64,000 nucleotides of DNA from Hyphomicrobiales bacterium (GTDB lineage: Bacteria > Pseudomonadota > Alphaproteobacteria > Parvibaculales > Parvibaculaceae), in the NCBI GenBank assembly GCA_016124805.1, contig WGND01000011.1, positions 295,851 through 359,850 on the forward strand, in the 5' to 3' direction. The position numbers were made by a program, and so were the translations under genes. Below are positions 54,852 through 63,717 of this stretch, in pieces; the stretch's first letter is position 1; every line of letters begins with the position of its first letter. A model generated the notes under the pieces. The model saw nothing but the letters and a program-made list of their open reading frames with translations, searched no databases and was not told the origin of the DNA.

Positions 54852-55706
54852 TCAGAAAGGCTTGTCGCCCTTGACCCACAGACGGTGCATGACACGGTCA
54901 TACTTCGTGTCGTCATAAAGCGTCCCGGTATGCAGGGTGCAGCGATTGTCCCACATCAATATATCGCCTACCTGCCACTTGTGGCGGAAGACGAACTGAT
55001 CCTGGGTGAGATATTCCACAAGCTGGTCGACAAGCTCGAGACCTTCCGGATTGGGCATGCCGACAACTTCCTTGACCGTGCCGGTGCTGACCCAAAGGGC
55101 CTTGCGTCCGTCTGCCGGATGCGTGCGGATCAGCGGATGAAAGACATCCGGGTTTGCGGCCTTGAGTTCGTCGCTCAGTTCCATGCGACCGAAGTCGCGT
55201 GTCGACATCAAATGCTGATAGCTGTGATGGAGAACGAGTTTGTCGAGCTTCGCCTTGGTGTCATCGGGCAGGGCATCATAGGCCGCGCACATGTCGGCGA
55301 GCAGCGTGTCGCTGCCCTCATCAGGCACTTCCACGGCATAAAGCATCGTGCTCATCACCGGCTTCTCCTTATAGGAGTAATCGGTATGCCAGCCGACGCC
55401 ATCATTATGTGCACCGATAGGCTTGCCGTCGACGATCTTGTTGGAGAGAACAAACACCTTGGGATAGTCGGGAAGGGTGAACTGCTTCTGCGTGTGATCC
55501 TCGGCTTCACCGAAGAGCGAAATGAAAGACATCAGATCAGCCGGCATCATCGACTGATTGCGCAGCAGCAGCGCGCCGTGGCGATGAAAGGCCGCCACGA
55601 CTTCTGCCAGCGTGTCGTCATCTGCCGTGGTCAAATCCGTGCCGAGAACTTCGACACCAAAGCCAGGTTTCAGCTCGCGGGTTTCAAGCGCCAATTTCGT
55701 TGTCAT
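54852..55706 (-). CDS. TauD/TfdA-family alpha-ketoglutarate-dependent dioxygenase (second)
   Basis: A 284-residue paralogue of the gene at 53108. It has HxD in GWHTDYSYKE and the distal His in WDNRCTLHTG, plus DRVMHRLWV carrying the 2-oxoglutarate-binding Arg. It begins MTTKLALETRELKPGFG; a short open extension upstream to 55721 is possible. It is first of a two-gene leftward unit with the SDR, behind the large intergenic region at 55707-56301. Confidence 0.9.
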   Translation of the reverse strand: MTTKLALETRELKPGFGVEVLGTDLTTADDDTLAEVVAAFHRHGALLLRNQSMMPADLMSFISLFGEAEDHTQKQFTLPDYPKVFVLSNKIVDGKPIGAHNDGVGWHTDYSYKEKPVMSTMLYAVEVPDEGSDTLLADMCAAYDALPDDTKAKLDKLVLHHSYQHLMSTRDFGRMELSDELKAANPDVFHPLIRTHPADGRKALWVSTGTVKEVVGMPNPEGLELVDQLVEYLTQDQFVFRHKWQVGDILMWDNRCTLHTGTLYDDTKYDRVMHRLWVKGDKPF

Positions 55707-56301
55707 GATCACATGCCACATTACTGATTGATGGTGAAGCTGATCCTAGATGCAATAGCTTCCGGCTTCTTGGACCACTGCGCCAGTTCATTTGCCCGTC
55801 TAATATACGAACGCAAATGCATCTGCGTATGTTTGAAGCGCATCGCCAAACATTGTTGCAGAGGGTTGCCTCTTATTTCACCTCTTCGGCCTGGTGAGGC
55901 AGGCGCATCCTGTTTGCCTGACCAACGGCTTCAACTCAAACTTGTCGGGAGACGCATAGGCTTTTGGATTTGACAGCCAGATCGTGTCTTTCGAGATGCT
56001 GTTTCAAAAAAATATATATTTTGGTTTGCTGGAGAAAATGGGAGCCGTTGCAGACACGCACACATTCTTGACTATTTCCCCCGGTGGCCCTTTTGCGATG
56101 TTCATTGGCTATGCATTTCCCCCGCAAGCGTGACAAAACGTCATTATTCGACACCTAAAAATTGCACATCGCATTGCGTCAATGCCCATTCATGCAGTGA
56201 TAACAATGTGTTAACCCTCTGGCATAGCTCTTGCTGCTGCAGTGCACAGTACGTGCCGACATAGCCGTTCACCTGGGCGCTATGTAAAAAGGGGGTTACC
56301 A
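55707..56301. other. Divergent intergenic region, 595 bp
   Basis: No convincing gene lies here. The region is AT-richer than its surroundings. It holds a perfect 14-bp palindrome AAAATATATATTTT at 56009-56022, an inverted repeat GCATTG-CGT-CAATGC at 56171-56185, and a sigma-54-type promoter at 56220-56235. It should carry the promoters for the leftward TauD-SDR unit and the rightward TonB-receptor gene set. The palindromes are possible sites for an activator or for DNA bending; no consensus was matched. Confidence 0.6.
56220..56235 (+). promoter_or_regulatory. Sigma-54 (-24/-12) promoter of the TonB-receptor gene
   Basis: TGGCAT-AGCTC-TTGCT, preceded by C, matches the RpoN consensus TGGCAC-N5-TTGCW, with GG and GC at exactly the required 12-bp offset. 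Transcription would start near 56246 and give a leader of about 55 bases before the ATG at 56302. Sigma-54 promoters need an enhancer-binding activator; in the rut system that is NtrC under nitrogen limitation. No activator gene is in the window. Confidence 0.72.
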
Positions 56302-58791
56302 ATGCATAAACTAGTGAGGTTGCCTTTTGTTGCAGCGATCCTTTTCTGCCCGCTCTCCATGAATGGAGTGCTGGCTGAGGAGGCAGTGAAGCCGATTGTT
56401 GTGGCAGACGCCACGGAGCCGGTCGCGACAGAAGGATCAGACGGAGCGACGGAGCCGACAGCCGTCGAATATGCCGATGAAGTCGTCGTGACATCCGACC
56501 GGGCCGGGTTGCTTGAAAAAGAACCGACCGATCTTCTCTTCGGCATCAACAAGCCGCTGCTCGAAACACCGCGCGCCGCGACTTTCATGAACGAAGAAAC
56601 AATCCAGCAATATGGCATCGAGACAGTGGATGATCTCAAGGCCGTGTCGCCCGGCACATCGACCGCAAGTTTCTATGGCGTCTCCGGTGCCGTGAATATC
56701 CGCGGTACGCTGGCTGAAACCTATTTCCGCGGCTTCAAGCGCATTGAGAATCGCGGCACCTATGAGACACCGCTCGGCGCTGCCTCGCGTGTCGACATTG
56801 TACGTGGCCCGCCCACAACCAATTTCGGCGCCGGCAAGGTCGGTGGCTTCCTGAACTTCCAGCCCAAATCCGCCAAGCTGGATGACGGCACGTTCATCGG
56901 TCAGGTTACCGGCGAGGTCAATGGCACCGTCGGGTCCTATGGCAAGAAGAACGGCTCCGGCGAGATCGGTGTGCCGATCACCATCGGTAGCGCCGTTGGT
57001 GGTGTCTATCTTTATGGCGAGCTGGAAGACTCAGACAGCTTCTATCGCGGCATTCACCCCGAACACCAGATGCTGCAGGCGTCCACTGCTTTCGACTTTG
57101 ACAGCGGTTGGTCACTTGAGTTCGGCGGCATGTATTACCATTCCGACGGCTATGTTCAGACGCCGGGCTGGAACCGCGTGACGCAGGACCTGATTGATAA
57201 CGGGACCTACATTACCGGCCAGGATACAACCATCGTCGATACAGACGGCAATGGCCGCCTGACGCAGGACGAACTCGGGGGTGCCTTCGCACCCATCACG
57301 GCCTATCTGGTGGCTCCCGGCTTCACCATCTATGGTCCTGATGCGCGCTGGACACTTGATACAGGTGTCGGCACGGCTCATCTTGATCGCCGGACGGTCT
57401 ATATCAGCGATGCTGATTTCTCCGAGACCTATACGGGCACGGGCTATGCCAGCATGTCCAAAGAACTGAATGACGGCTCCAAAATCAAGCTCGAAGCCTT
57501 CTATGACATGCTCAATAATGACCGCTTCGTGAGCTATGGTTATCCGGCCACCTATAATTCCTGGGTGACGGAAGGTCGTGCGACCTATGACTTCGATTTC
57601 GAAGCCAAGTTCGCGCCGATCAAATTTGCCAACAGCGTCGGCCTTTCCAGCCGTTACTATGATGCCAGCTCCAAGGAAAGCTTCAACTCCGGCTTCATTG
57701 CTCTTGATCGTCGTGACCTGACGGTTGGCGCGACGGCAACCGACATCATCGACAGTCCGTTTTCGATCGACGACGTTGGCGGCTTCCTTTGGGAAAATGA
57801 TGTCACCACAAAATGGAGTGACTCCGGCATCTTCGGTGTCAGCGACATGATCTTCTTCGATCTGGTCGACGTCACGCTCGGTGCCCGTTACGACTACTAC
57901 ACTGTCGATACGGTTGATCGTGGCAGCTACTGCTTCTGCGCAACCAATGTGAAGTCCAAAGCAACGGACGGTAAGTTCACCTATAACGCCAGCATCATGC
58001 TGCTGACGCCTTGGGGCATTCGTCCTTACTATACCTATGCCGAAACATCTGCTGTGGAAGTCGGCCAGGCGGGTGAAGTTTCTCCCAGCCTCGTATCAAG
58101 CGACAACTGGATCTCTGATGGCAGCCTCAATGAAGCTGGTATCAAGTTCGAACTGCTGAAGGGCACGCTGACGGGTTCGCTCTCCGCTTACGAACAGGCT
58201 CGTACGCGTCTCGACCCTGTCACGAACTCAATATCGGCCACACTTGGTCGTGGTATCGAGCTGGAAATGCGTTATCTGGCGACTGACAATCTGAGCTTTA
58301 CCTTTGCCGGCAACTCTCAGCGCACAATGATCAAGGGACCCGATACGTCCTACTACATCATCCGTGCATCAGATGTCGGTCTCAATCCTGCGGATTATTA
58401 TGGTGGTGCGTTTGCTGTCTTCGGCGTCAGCTCCGTTTCCACACTTAACCGTGGAGCAGACTACAAGGATGGCACCATTCCGGAATCCGTGTTGAGCCTC
58501 TATGGCAACTACATCACGGATGAGCATGTCTGGGGTCAGGCTGGCTTCACGGCTGGTGTTGTCTACACAACCGAGACATCCGGCAAGCTCTACAACACGG
58601 TAAAATATCCGGCCTATACACTCGTCAATGCATCGACCTTCTACACCAAGGGTGACATCACCATTGGCCTGAATGTCGACAACATCTTTGACGAAACCTA
58701 CTTCACGCCGCTGGCAGATCTCTATTCCGACGCGGGCGTGCTGCCCGGCAAGGGTCGCGAATGGCGTCTGACGGCCAAGTTCAAGTTCTAA
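56302..58791 (+). CDS. TonB-dependent outer-membrane receptor
   Basis: An 829-residue receptor with a signal peptide (LVRLPFVAAILFCPLSMNGVLA), a TonB-box-like stretch DEVVVTS, a plug domain with VNIRGTLAETYFRGF and RVDIVRGPPTT, and a beta-barrel ending in the expected C-terminal Phe (LTAKFKF). The barrel part contains an EF-hand-type loop DTDGNGRLTQDE at residues 313-324, probably in an extracellular loop. It takes up a large or scarce ligand; siderophore-receptor-like features do not prove iron uptake. ATG 56302 has GGGGG upstream. Sigma-54 promoter in front; MFS, amidohydrolase and TonB/ExbB genes follow on the same strand. Confidence 0.9.
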   Translation: MHKLVRLPFVAAILFCPLSMNGVLAEEAVKPIVVADATEPVATEGSDGATEPTAVEYADEVVVTSDRAGLLEKEPTDLLFGINKPLLETPRAATFMNEETIQQYGIETVDDLKAVSPGTSTASFYGVSGAVNIRGTLAETYFRGFKRIENRGTYETPLGAASRVDIVRGPPTTNFGAGKVGGFLNFQPKSAKLDDGTFIGQVTGEVNGTVGSYGKKNGSGEIGVPITIGSAVGGVYLYGELEDSDSFYRGIHPEHQMLQASTAFDFDSGWSLEFGGMYYHSDGYVQTPGWNRVTQDLIDNGTYITGQDTTIVDTDGNGRLTQDELGGAFAPITAYLVAPGFTIYGPDARWTLDTGVGTAHLDRRTVYISDADFSETYTGTGYASMSKELNDGSKIKLEAFYDMLNNDRFVSYGYPATYNSWVTEGRATYDFDFEAKFAPIKFANSVGLSSRYYDASSKESFNSGFIALDRRDLTVGATATDIIDSPFSIDDVGGFLWENDVTTKWSDSGIFGVSDMIFFDLVDVTLGARYDYYTVDTVDRGSYCFCATNVKSKATDGKFTYNASIMLLTPWGIRPYYTYAETSAVEVGQAGEVSPSLVSSDNWISDGSLNEAGIKFELLKGTLTGSLSAYEQARTRLDPVTNSISATLGRGIELEMRYLATDNLSFTFAGNSQRTMIKGPDTSYYIIRASDVGLNPADYYGGAFAVFGVSSVSTLNRGADYKDGTIPESVLSLYGNYITDEHVWGQAGFTAGVVYTTETSGKLYNTVKYPAYTLVNASTFYTKGDITIGLNVDNIFDETYFTPLADLYSDAGVLPGKGREWRLTAKFKF

Positions 58792-58800
58792 CAACAACAC

Positions 58801-58833
58801 AGGCGGGCCCTGGCGGGCCCGCCTGCTTCTTTT
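58801..58833 (+). terminator. Terminator or attenuator hairpin after the TonB-receptor gene
   Basis: AGGCGGGCCC / GGGCCCGCCT form a 10-bp GC-rich stem with the loop TGGC, followed by GCTTCTTTT. The T-run is interrupted, so partial read-through into the MFS gene 50 bp later is likely. Confidence 0.75.
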
Positions 58834-58851
58834 GTCCAGGAGAGTGCGGCA

Positions 58852-60189
58852 GTGACAACGACAAGCAAAATCTATCCCTGGCTGATGCTGGGCGTTTTCA
58901 GTCTGATGTTCTTTGTCATAACGGCCGCGACATTCACATCTCTCGGGGTGGTTCTGCCGAGCATGGTGACGGAGCTTGGCTGGGACTGGACCACAGCCGG
59001 TCTCGGCTTCACGCTTCTTGGCATATCCTGCGGCATTTTCAGCTTCCTGCCCGCCATCACCATCCGACGCTTCGGTTTGCGCGCCACGATTTTTCTGGGC
59101 ACGGTCATCTGCGTTGTCGGCTTTCTTGCCCTTTATGAAACCAATTCCGTTTTTCTCTATCTGCTCGGTACTACGCTGGTTGGCACGGGTTTCTCCTTCG
59201 TCGCCACGGTCCCCGGCACCTATGTGCTCGCACGCGTCTTTGAGCGGCAGTCCATGGCCTTCGGCATCTATTTCACCATCGGGGGACTTGGCGGCATTGT
59301 CGGCCCGTTGATCTATTTTCTGGCCATGGATGTGTGGAACGAATGGCGCATGCACTGGATGATGGTGGCGGTGGCAACAGCCGTGGCAGGTCTGCTCATC
59401 ATGCTGGCGTCGCGCGAAGACACGCGCGATCATTCCAACCCGCAAGCAGAGGCTGAAGCCGATGAAGAGGCCGCTGAGGAGGCGCTGCCCCTGCCACCTG
59501 AAGTCGTGCGCAAGGTCTATGTGACTGACGAAATCTGGACGGTTGCCGAAGCACTGCGGACACCGCAATTCTATGTGATCTCCATGGGCTATGTGTCGTT
59601 TCTTCTGTGCGGCATCACGGTCAATTCCCTTTCCGTGGGTCACCTCACCCAAAACGGTGTGGCCGCCGGCATTGCTGCAGCGATGCTGAGCGTGGAAAGC
59701 CTGATCAATTCCGGCGCCAGAGCAGGGAGTGGCATCATCGGCGAATTCTTTGAGCCCAAATCGCTGCTTGTCATTTCGCTGCTGTCGCTTGTTATCGGGA
59801 TGGTGACACTGAGCTATGCCACAACGCTGCCCTTCCTCATCATCTATGCGCTGGGCATTGGGATCGGTTATGGCATGACCTTTCTGGCAACCAGTGTGCT
59901 GATCCTCAATTACTATGGGCGCGGTCCTTATCTGGAACTTTTCTCGCTCATGAATGTCGCTGCGACACTTGCTTCAATCGGCCCCTTTGGCGGTGGCTAT
60001 ATGCGTGACCTTTTCGGCAGCTTCGTTCCCGGCTTTCTGATTTTTGCCGCCGTGCCTTTCTGCGTCATGATCGCCGTGCTGCTTATGCGGCCGCCACGCC
60101 GTCGTGCCGGGGCCGCCGCGCCTGAAGGCAAGACGGGCAGGGACAAAATCGAGTCCAGCCTCGCGGTTGCCGAAGCCGGGCAGTCCTAG
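58852..60189 (+). CDS. MFS transporter (rightward catabolic set)
   Basis: A 445-residue, 12-helix major facilitator with a charged Glu-rich loop between helices 6 and 7 (EADEEAAEEALPLPPE, about residues 202-217). It resembles the other two MFS proteins here. The start is GTG at 58852, behind CAGGAGAG. Downstream of the TonB receptor, it is the natural candidate for moving the same substrate across the inner membrane. Confidence 0.87.
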   Translation: MTTTSKIYPWLMLGVFSLMFFVITAATFTSLGVVLPSMVTELGWDWTTAGLGFTLLGISCGIFSFLPAITIRRFGLRATIFLGTVICVVGFLALYETNSVFLYLLGTTLVGTGFSFVATVPGTYVLARVFERQSMAFGIYFTIGGLGGIVGPLIYFLAMDVWNEWRMHWMMVAVATAVAGLLIMLASREDTRDHSNPQAEAEADEEAAEEALPLPPEVVRKVYVTDEIWTVAEALRTPQFYVISMGYVSFLLCGITVNSLSVGHLTQNGVAAGIAAAMLSVESLINSGARAGSGIIGEFFEPKSLLVISLLSLVIGMVTLSYATTLPFLIIYALGIGIGYGMTFLATSVLILNYYGRGPYLELFSLMNVAATLASIGPFGGGYMRDLFGSFVPGFLIFAAVPFCVMIAVLLMRPPRRRAGAAAPEGKTGRDKIESSLAVAEAGQS

Positions 60190-60206
60190 GTTTCCGGCGA
60201 GATCGG

Positions 60207-60401
60207 GTGACTGTCATGCTTGAAATTTTGACCACTTCTGCAATTTGGGTTGTGCCATCCCGTTCTTGTGCGTGGCAGACCAAGACAGCACGAGAAGAAT
60301 GTGGTCTTGATAGGGGCATGATGTTGTTTCCGGATGATGAAATGTCTTCCTTGTTTTTCAGTGAGACGGATCTTCCCCAGCTGTACGAGGTGAATGCGTG
60401 A
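60207..60401 (+). CDS. Possible small ORF (64 residues) upstream of the second RutB-like gene
   Basis: A GTG-initiated frame of 64 residues lies between the MFS and RutB-like genes, and its stop overlaps the next start as GTGA. No family is recognised, and composition does not stand out. The overlap could give coupling, or the frame may be a chance reading of a leader. Low confidence. Confidence 0.25.
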   Translation: MTVMLEILTTSAIWVVPSRSCAWQTKTAREECGLDRGMMLFPDDEMSSLFFSETDLPQLYEVNA

Positions 60402-61084
60402 TTCAGGCTTTGTCAGCGTTAATGCCTGCGAGCATTCAGCCCGATTGGGTGTCTTCTCCTCGCACCGCCCTATGCATTATCGATGTGCAGTATGATTTTG
60501 CTGCAGCTGGGGGCCTCATGGATCAATATGGCTGTGACCTGAGCCCGGTTGAACCGATGATCGCCCAGATCAAGAAGCTTGAGATTGCTGCCCGCGGCAA
60601 CAACATTCCGGTTATTTTTGTCGGCCTCTTTACATCGCCGGAAACGGATTCACCTGTCTGGACCGAACGCATGCGTCGCGCCAATGGCGACCCGGAGGCA
60701 GAAAGTGCCGTCTGTCGCATCGGCACGCCCGGCGCGGACTTCTATGCGCTTCAGCCAAGCGATGGCGACATGATCATCAAGAAGCCGCGCTACAGTTCCT
60801 TCTACATGACGGACTTTGAAGAGCAATTGCGGGCTAAAGGCATAGATACATTGATTGCCTGTGGCCTGACCACGGAATGCTGTGTCGACTCAACGGTCCG
60901 GGACGGCTTTCACCGCGACTTCAATTTCATTCTGCCAGCTGATGCCTGTGCGGCCTATGAAGCGGATATTCATATTGCCAGTCTCAAGACATTGGCCTTG
61001 AACTGCGCCGTGCTGACGACAACAGACAAAATTCTCGCGGCCTGGCATCCCGCAGGTGACACGACAGCGACATCGGAGAGCTAG
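60398..61084 (+). CDS. Isochorismatase-family cysteine hydrolase, RutB-like (second)
   Basis: A 228-residue cysteine hydrolase paralogous to the one at 47478. The triad is seen at Asp29 (CIIDVQYDF), Lys129 (IKKPRYSSF) and Cys162 (TECCVDST). Shared features include GADFYAL, FHRDFNF and the DACAAYEAD region. GTG at 60398 has GAGGTGA upstream. It begins a run of hydrolase and flavin reductase genes with 4-9 bp gaps. It likely cleaves a ureido or amide bond. Confidence 0.85.
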   Translation: MIQALSALMPASIQPDWVSSPRTALCIIDVQYDFAAAGGLMDQYGCDLSPVEPMIAQIKKLEIAARGNNIPVIFVGLFTSPETDSPVWTERMRRANGDPEAESAVCRIGTPGADFYALQPSDGDMIIKKPRYSSFYMTDFEEQLRAKGIDTLIACGLTTECCVDSTVRDGFHRDFNFILPADACAAYEADIHIASLKTLALNCAVLTTTDKILAAWHPAGDTTATSES

Positions 61085-61088
61085 GCAC

Positions 61089-62459
61089 ATGTCAGACGAA
61101 TTCACGATCAGTGCGCCTGCGCCCTATGCTGTCACCGAAGCAGAGCGTGAGGCCATCCGGGCTGCCATCGACCTCGACGAAATCACCAGTCTGGCGCTTG
61201 AGCTTGGCAACATTCCCAGCCCGTCACGCAGCGAAGCGGCGGCAAGCCAGTTTGTTTTCGACTGGATGGAGAAAGAGGGCTTCAATCCACGCAGTGTCGG
61301 CGCGACGCCGGAACGTCTGAATGTGATCGGGGAATATGGCGGGCATGCGGAGGGTAAAAATCTTCTCTTCACCGCCCATCTCGACACGGAAAGCCCGACC
61401 TGGGATCCCGATCTCGACCCGATGAAATATCGCGCCGCCACGCTTGCAAACAAGGAATGGCTGAACTGCTGGCTGGAGGATGGTGTCCTCTACGGCTACC
61501 CGATCACAAATGACCGGGGGCCCATGACCTGCTTCATGATGGCCGCCAAAGCCTTGCGCAAGGCTGGTATCGAACTTGCCGGCAAGCTCTATCTCACCGC
61601 CTGTCCCGGTGAGATTGGGCCTGAGCCGATGGAGGAGCGCAGTGGCGTTCAATATATGGGCAAGGATATTGGCGCCCATTATCTCTTTCACCATGGCGGC
61701 GTGTCGCCCGATTTTGCCATTGCCGCTGAAGGCACCGATTTTGGCCTGACATGGCAGGGGTGCGGCTATGTGGTGTTCCGCATCCGGATTTTGGGGCAGG
61801 GGGTTTTCACGCCCATCCTTGATGTGCCCGAAGAGATCCGCAACCATCCCAATCCCATCTACCGCCTTGGTGCCGTTCTGGAAGCGCTTCACCATTGGGG
61901 GCGCAGCTATGAAACGCGCCACCGTTATGAAGCAGAAGGGGGCATCTCCATTCCGAAGGTGCAGATCGACTCCATTCGCGGCGGCATTCCCTTTTCCTTT
62001 GGCGCGGGCACCGAAGTCTGCGCGCTTTATCTGGAAGCCGGTCTGACGCCGAAACAGAAGGCCGCCGATGTGCAGCATGAATTGACGGCGCTGCTGCGGA
62101 CCCTCGACATTGAAGACTTTGAAATTGAACCGCTTGTCGTGCGTCACGGCTTTGAAGCCAATGCCAGCGATGTGCAGCCGCTTGTGGCCGCTGTGGCAGA
62201 TGCAACGAAGCTGACCACAGGGGAAACATTGCAGCGCGCCAATCCGGTTTATTCCAGCATGTGGCGTGACCAGAACGTCTTCAACATGCAGCGCATTCCC
62301 GCCGTTACAACCGGCATGCGCCGCTGGCGTCCGGCACCGGCCGACCTGAAAACAAGCGCTGAAATTTATGCGCTGACAGCGCTGGCCATTTGTGGGCGCG
62401 CGCCCGAGAATATCGTCAAGAAACCCAATACTGCCGTTTACGGCGACGACCCTTTTTGA
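61089..62459 (+). CDS. M20-family metallo-amidohydrolase/peptidase
   Basis: A 456-residue zinc-dependent hydrolase of the M20 group (ArgE, DapE, N-carbamoyl amidases). The first metal motif is LFTAHLDTESP, and the catalytic Glu is in ACPGEIGPEP; DIGAHYLFHHGG and AIAAEGTDFGL supply other expected ligands. The family cleaves amide bonds in N-acyl or N-carbamoyl amino compounds. Start ATG 61089 is 4 bp after the RutB-like stop. In this context it may release nitrogen from a ring-opened product. Confidence 0.85.
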   Translation: MSDEFTISAPAPYAVTEAEREAIRAAIDLDEITSLALELGNIPSPSRSEAAASQFVFDWMEKEGFNPRSVGATPERLNVIGEYGGHAEGKNLLFTAHLDTESPTWDPDLDPMKYRAATLANKEWLNCWLEDGVLYGYPITNDRGPMTCFMMAAKALRKAGIELAGKLYLTACPGEIGPEPMEERSGVQYMGKDIGAHYLFHHGGVSPDFAIAAEGTDFGLTWQGCGYVVFRIRILGQGVFTPILDVPEEIRNHPNPIYRLGAVLEALHHWGRSYETRHRYEAEGGISIPKVQIDSIRGGIPFSFGAGTEVCALYLEAGLTPKQKAADVQHELTALLRTLDIEDFEIEPLVVRHGFEANASDVQPLVAAVADATKLTTGETLQRANPVYSSMWRDQNVFNMQRIPAVTTGMRRWRPAPADLKTSAEIYALTALAICGRAPENIVKKPNTAVYGDDPF

Positions 62460-62468
62460 GGCAGCTTT

Positions 62469-62975
62469 ATGTTCTGGGAAAATCGCGAACAGATACCGAC
62501 CGACATTGATCCCAAGGCTTTACGCGAAGCCATGGGCGAATTTGCCAGTGGTGTCACGATCATCACGGCACTGAATGGTGACCAGCCGGTCGGCACCACG
62601 GTCAGCGCGTTCTGTTCGCTGTCGCTCGACCCACCGCTCCTGCTGGTTTCGCTGGCACGCGCGAGCCGGACACTTGCCCATATCGAAGAGACGGAATGTT
62701 TTGGTGTAAACATTCTCTCCTCCACACAGCATGAGCTTGCCACCCTTGCTGCCAAACCCGGGGCAGGGGATCGCTTCGGTCAGGCGGCTTTTTCAACCGG
62801 CATTACAGGTGCGCCTTTGCTGGATGATGCCTGCGTTGTTGTGGAGTGCGCGCTGGAGAATGTTTTTCCGGGCGGTGATCATAGAATTCTGATCGGTCGT
62901 GCCCTTACAATCGACAAACGATCTGCACGGACGCCACTTATCTATCATCGCGGCGCCTTCACGCAGTTGATTTAA
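62469..62975 (+). CDS. Flavin reductase (RutF/HpaC-like)
   Basis: A 168-residue FMN reductase-like protein. FASGVTIITALNGDQPVGTT, then SLDPPLLLVSLARASRT and FGVNILSS, match the flavin reductase domain of RutF/HpaC. It would supply reduced FMN to a two-component monooxygenase, most plausibly the RutA-like enzyme at 48142, which has no reductase beside it. It starts 9 bp after the M20 gene. Confidence 0.88.
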   Translation: MFWENREQIPTDIDPKALREAMGEFASGVTIITALNGDQPVGTTVSAFCSLSLDPPLLLVSLARASRTLAHIEETECFGVNILSSTQHELATLAAKPGAGDRFGQAAFSTGITGAPLLDDACVVVECALENVFPGGDHRILIGRALTIDKRSARTPLIYHRGAFTQLI

Positions 62976-63017
62976 GATCATGTATGACGTGCTTAAAATC
63001 TCAGGAGTTTGCTTTCA

Positions 63018-63650
63018 ATGAGCGCCTATGTTGATGAACAACCCGGAACGAAGCGCGGCCTTGGTCTGGGCGCCGTTATTCTTCTGCACGGGTTGCTGAT
63101 CTGGGCGCTGGCAAGCGGTCTGGGAACGAAGGCACTTGAGGTGATCAAGGAGCCGCTCAAGGTGGCCCTGATCCAAGACAGCACGCCAAAACTTGCCGAG
63201 CCGCCGCCACCTCCGCCTGCCATTCCGCCACCCCCCAAGGCCTTCGTGCCGCCGCCCGAAATCAAGCTGACGCCGGTCAAGACGCCGCCGCCCAAGGCGA
63301 TCACGAATGTGCAGCAGCAGGTCAAGGAAGTGCCTGATACGCCGCCGGCCCCGCCGAAGAAAGCCGCACCGGTTTCCGATCTCAGCCGGGGCAATACCAA
63401 GCCGCCTTATCCCTCAGCCTCCATTCGCCGCGGCGAAGAAGGCACAGTGATGTTGAAGCTGCTGGTCGAAGCGGATGGTGATGTCTCCGATGGCGAGATT
63501 GAAACCTCCAGCGGCTCCAAACGTCTAGACCGGGCGGCGCTTCTGCATGCGGTCAAGAACTGGAAATTTGCACCCACCATCAAGGATGGCGTGGCCGTGG
63601 CTTCCTATCGCCTCGTGCCGGTGACCTTTCGCCTTTCTGATATTCGATAA
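63018..63650 (+). CDS. tonB: TonB family energy transducer
   Basis: A 210-residue TonB protein. One N-terminal membrane span (about residues 16-36, GAVILLHGLLIWALASG) is followed by a Pro-rich spacer (about 60-115) and a C-terminal TonB domain (PPYPSASIRRGEEGTVMLKL, then AVKNWKFAPT). It couples the proton motive force to outer-membrane receptors through ExbB/ExbD. The ATG at 63018 has CAGGAG. It lies directly before exbB and seven kilobases from the TonB receptor, supporting a dedicated uptake system. Confidence 0.9.
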   Translation: MSAYVDEQPGTKRGLGLGAVILLHGLLIWALASGLGTKALEVIKEPLKVALIQDSTPKLAEPPPPPPAIPPPPKAFVPPPEIKLTPVKTPPPKAITNVQQQVKEVPDTPPAPPKKAAPVSDLSRGNTKPPYPSASIRRGEEGTVMLKLLVEADGDVSDGEIETSSGSKRLDRAALLHAVKNWKFAPTIKDGVAVASYRLVPVTFRLSDIR

Positions 63651-63717
63651 ATCTGTGCTCGCCGTTGAGCGGATAATTCCTTTGGCCCTCGCGCCTGACA
63701 TGAGTTGAGGATGAGTT

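Noticed and set aside
55728..55973. An 81-codon open frame in the large intergenic region
   Set aside because: No ribosome site, Cys-rich and unstructured composition, no family; it overlaps likely promoter DNA.
57238..57273. EF-hand loop read as a lanthanide receptor signature
   Set aside because: One canonical loop without other lanthanide-related genes nearby is not enough; ordinary calcium binding is simpler.
58369..59652. A 427-codon minus-strand frame across the TonB-receptor end and the MFS gene
   Set aside because: It spans two unrelated genes and a terminator, shows no family similarity and is rich in His, Arg and Gly as expected of an antisense shadow.
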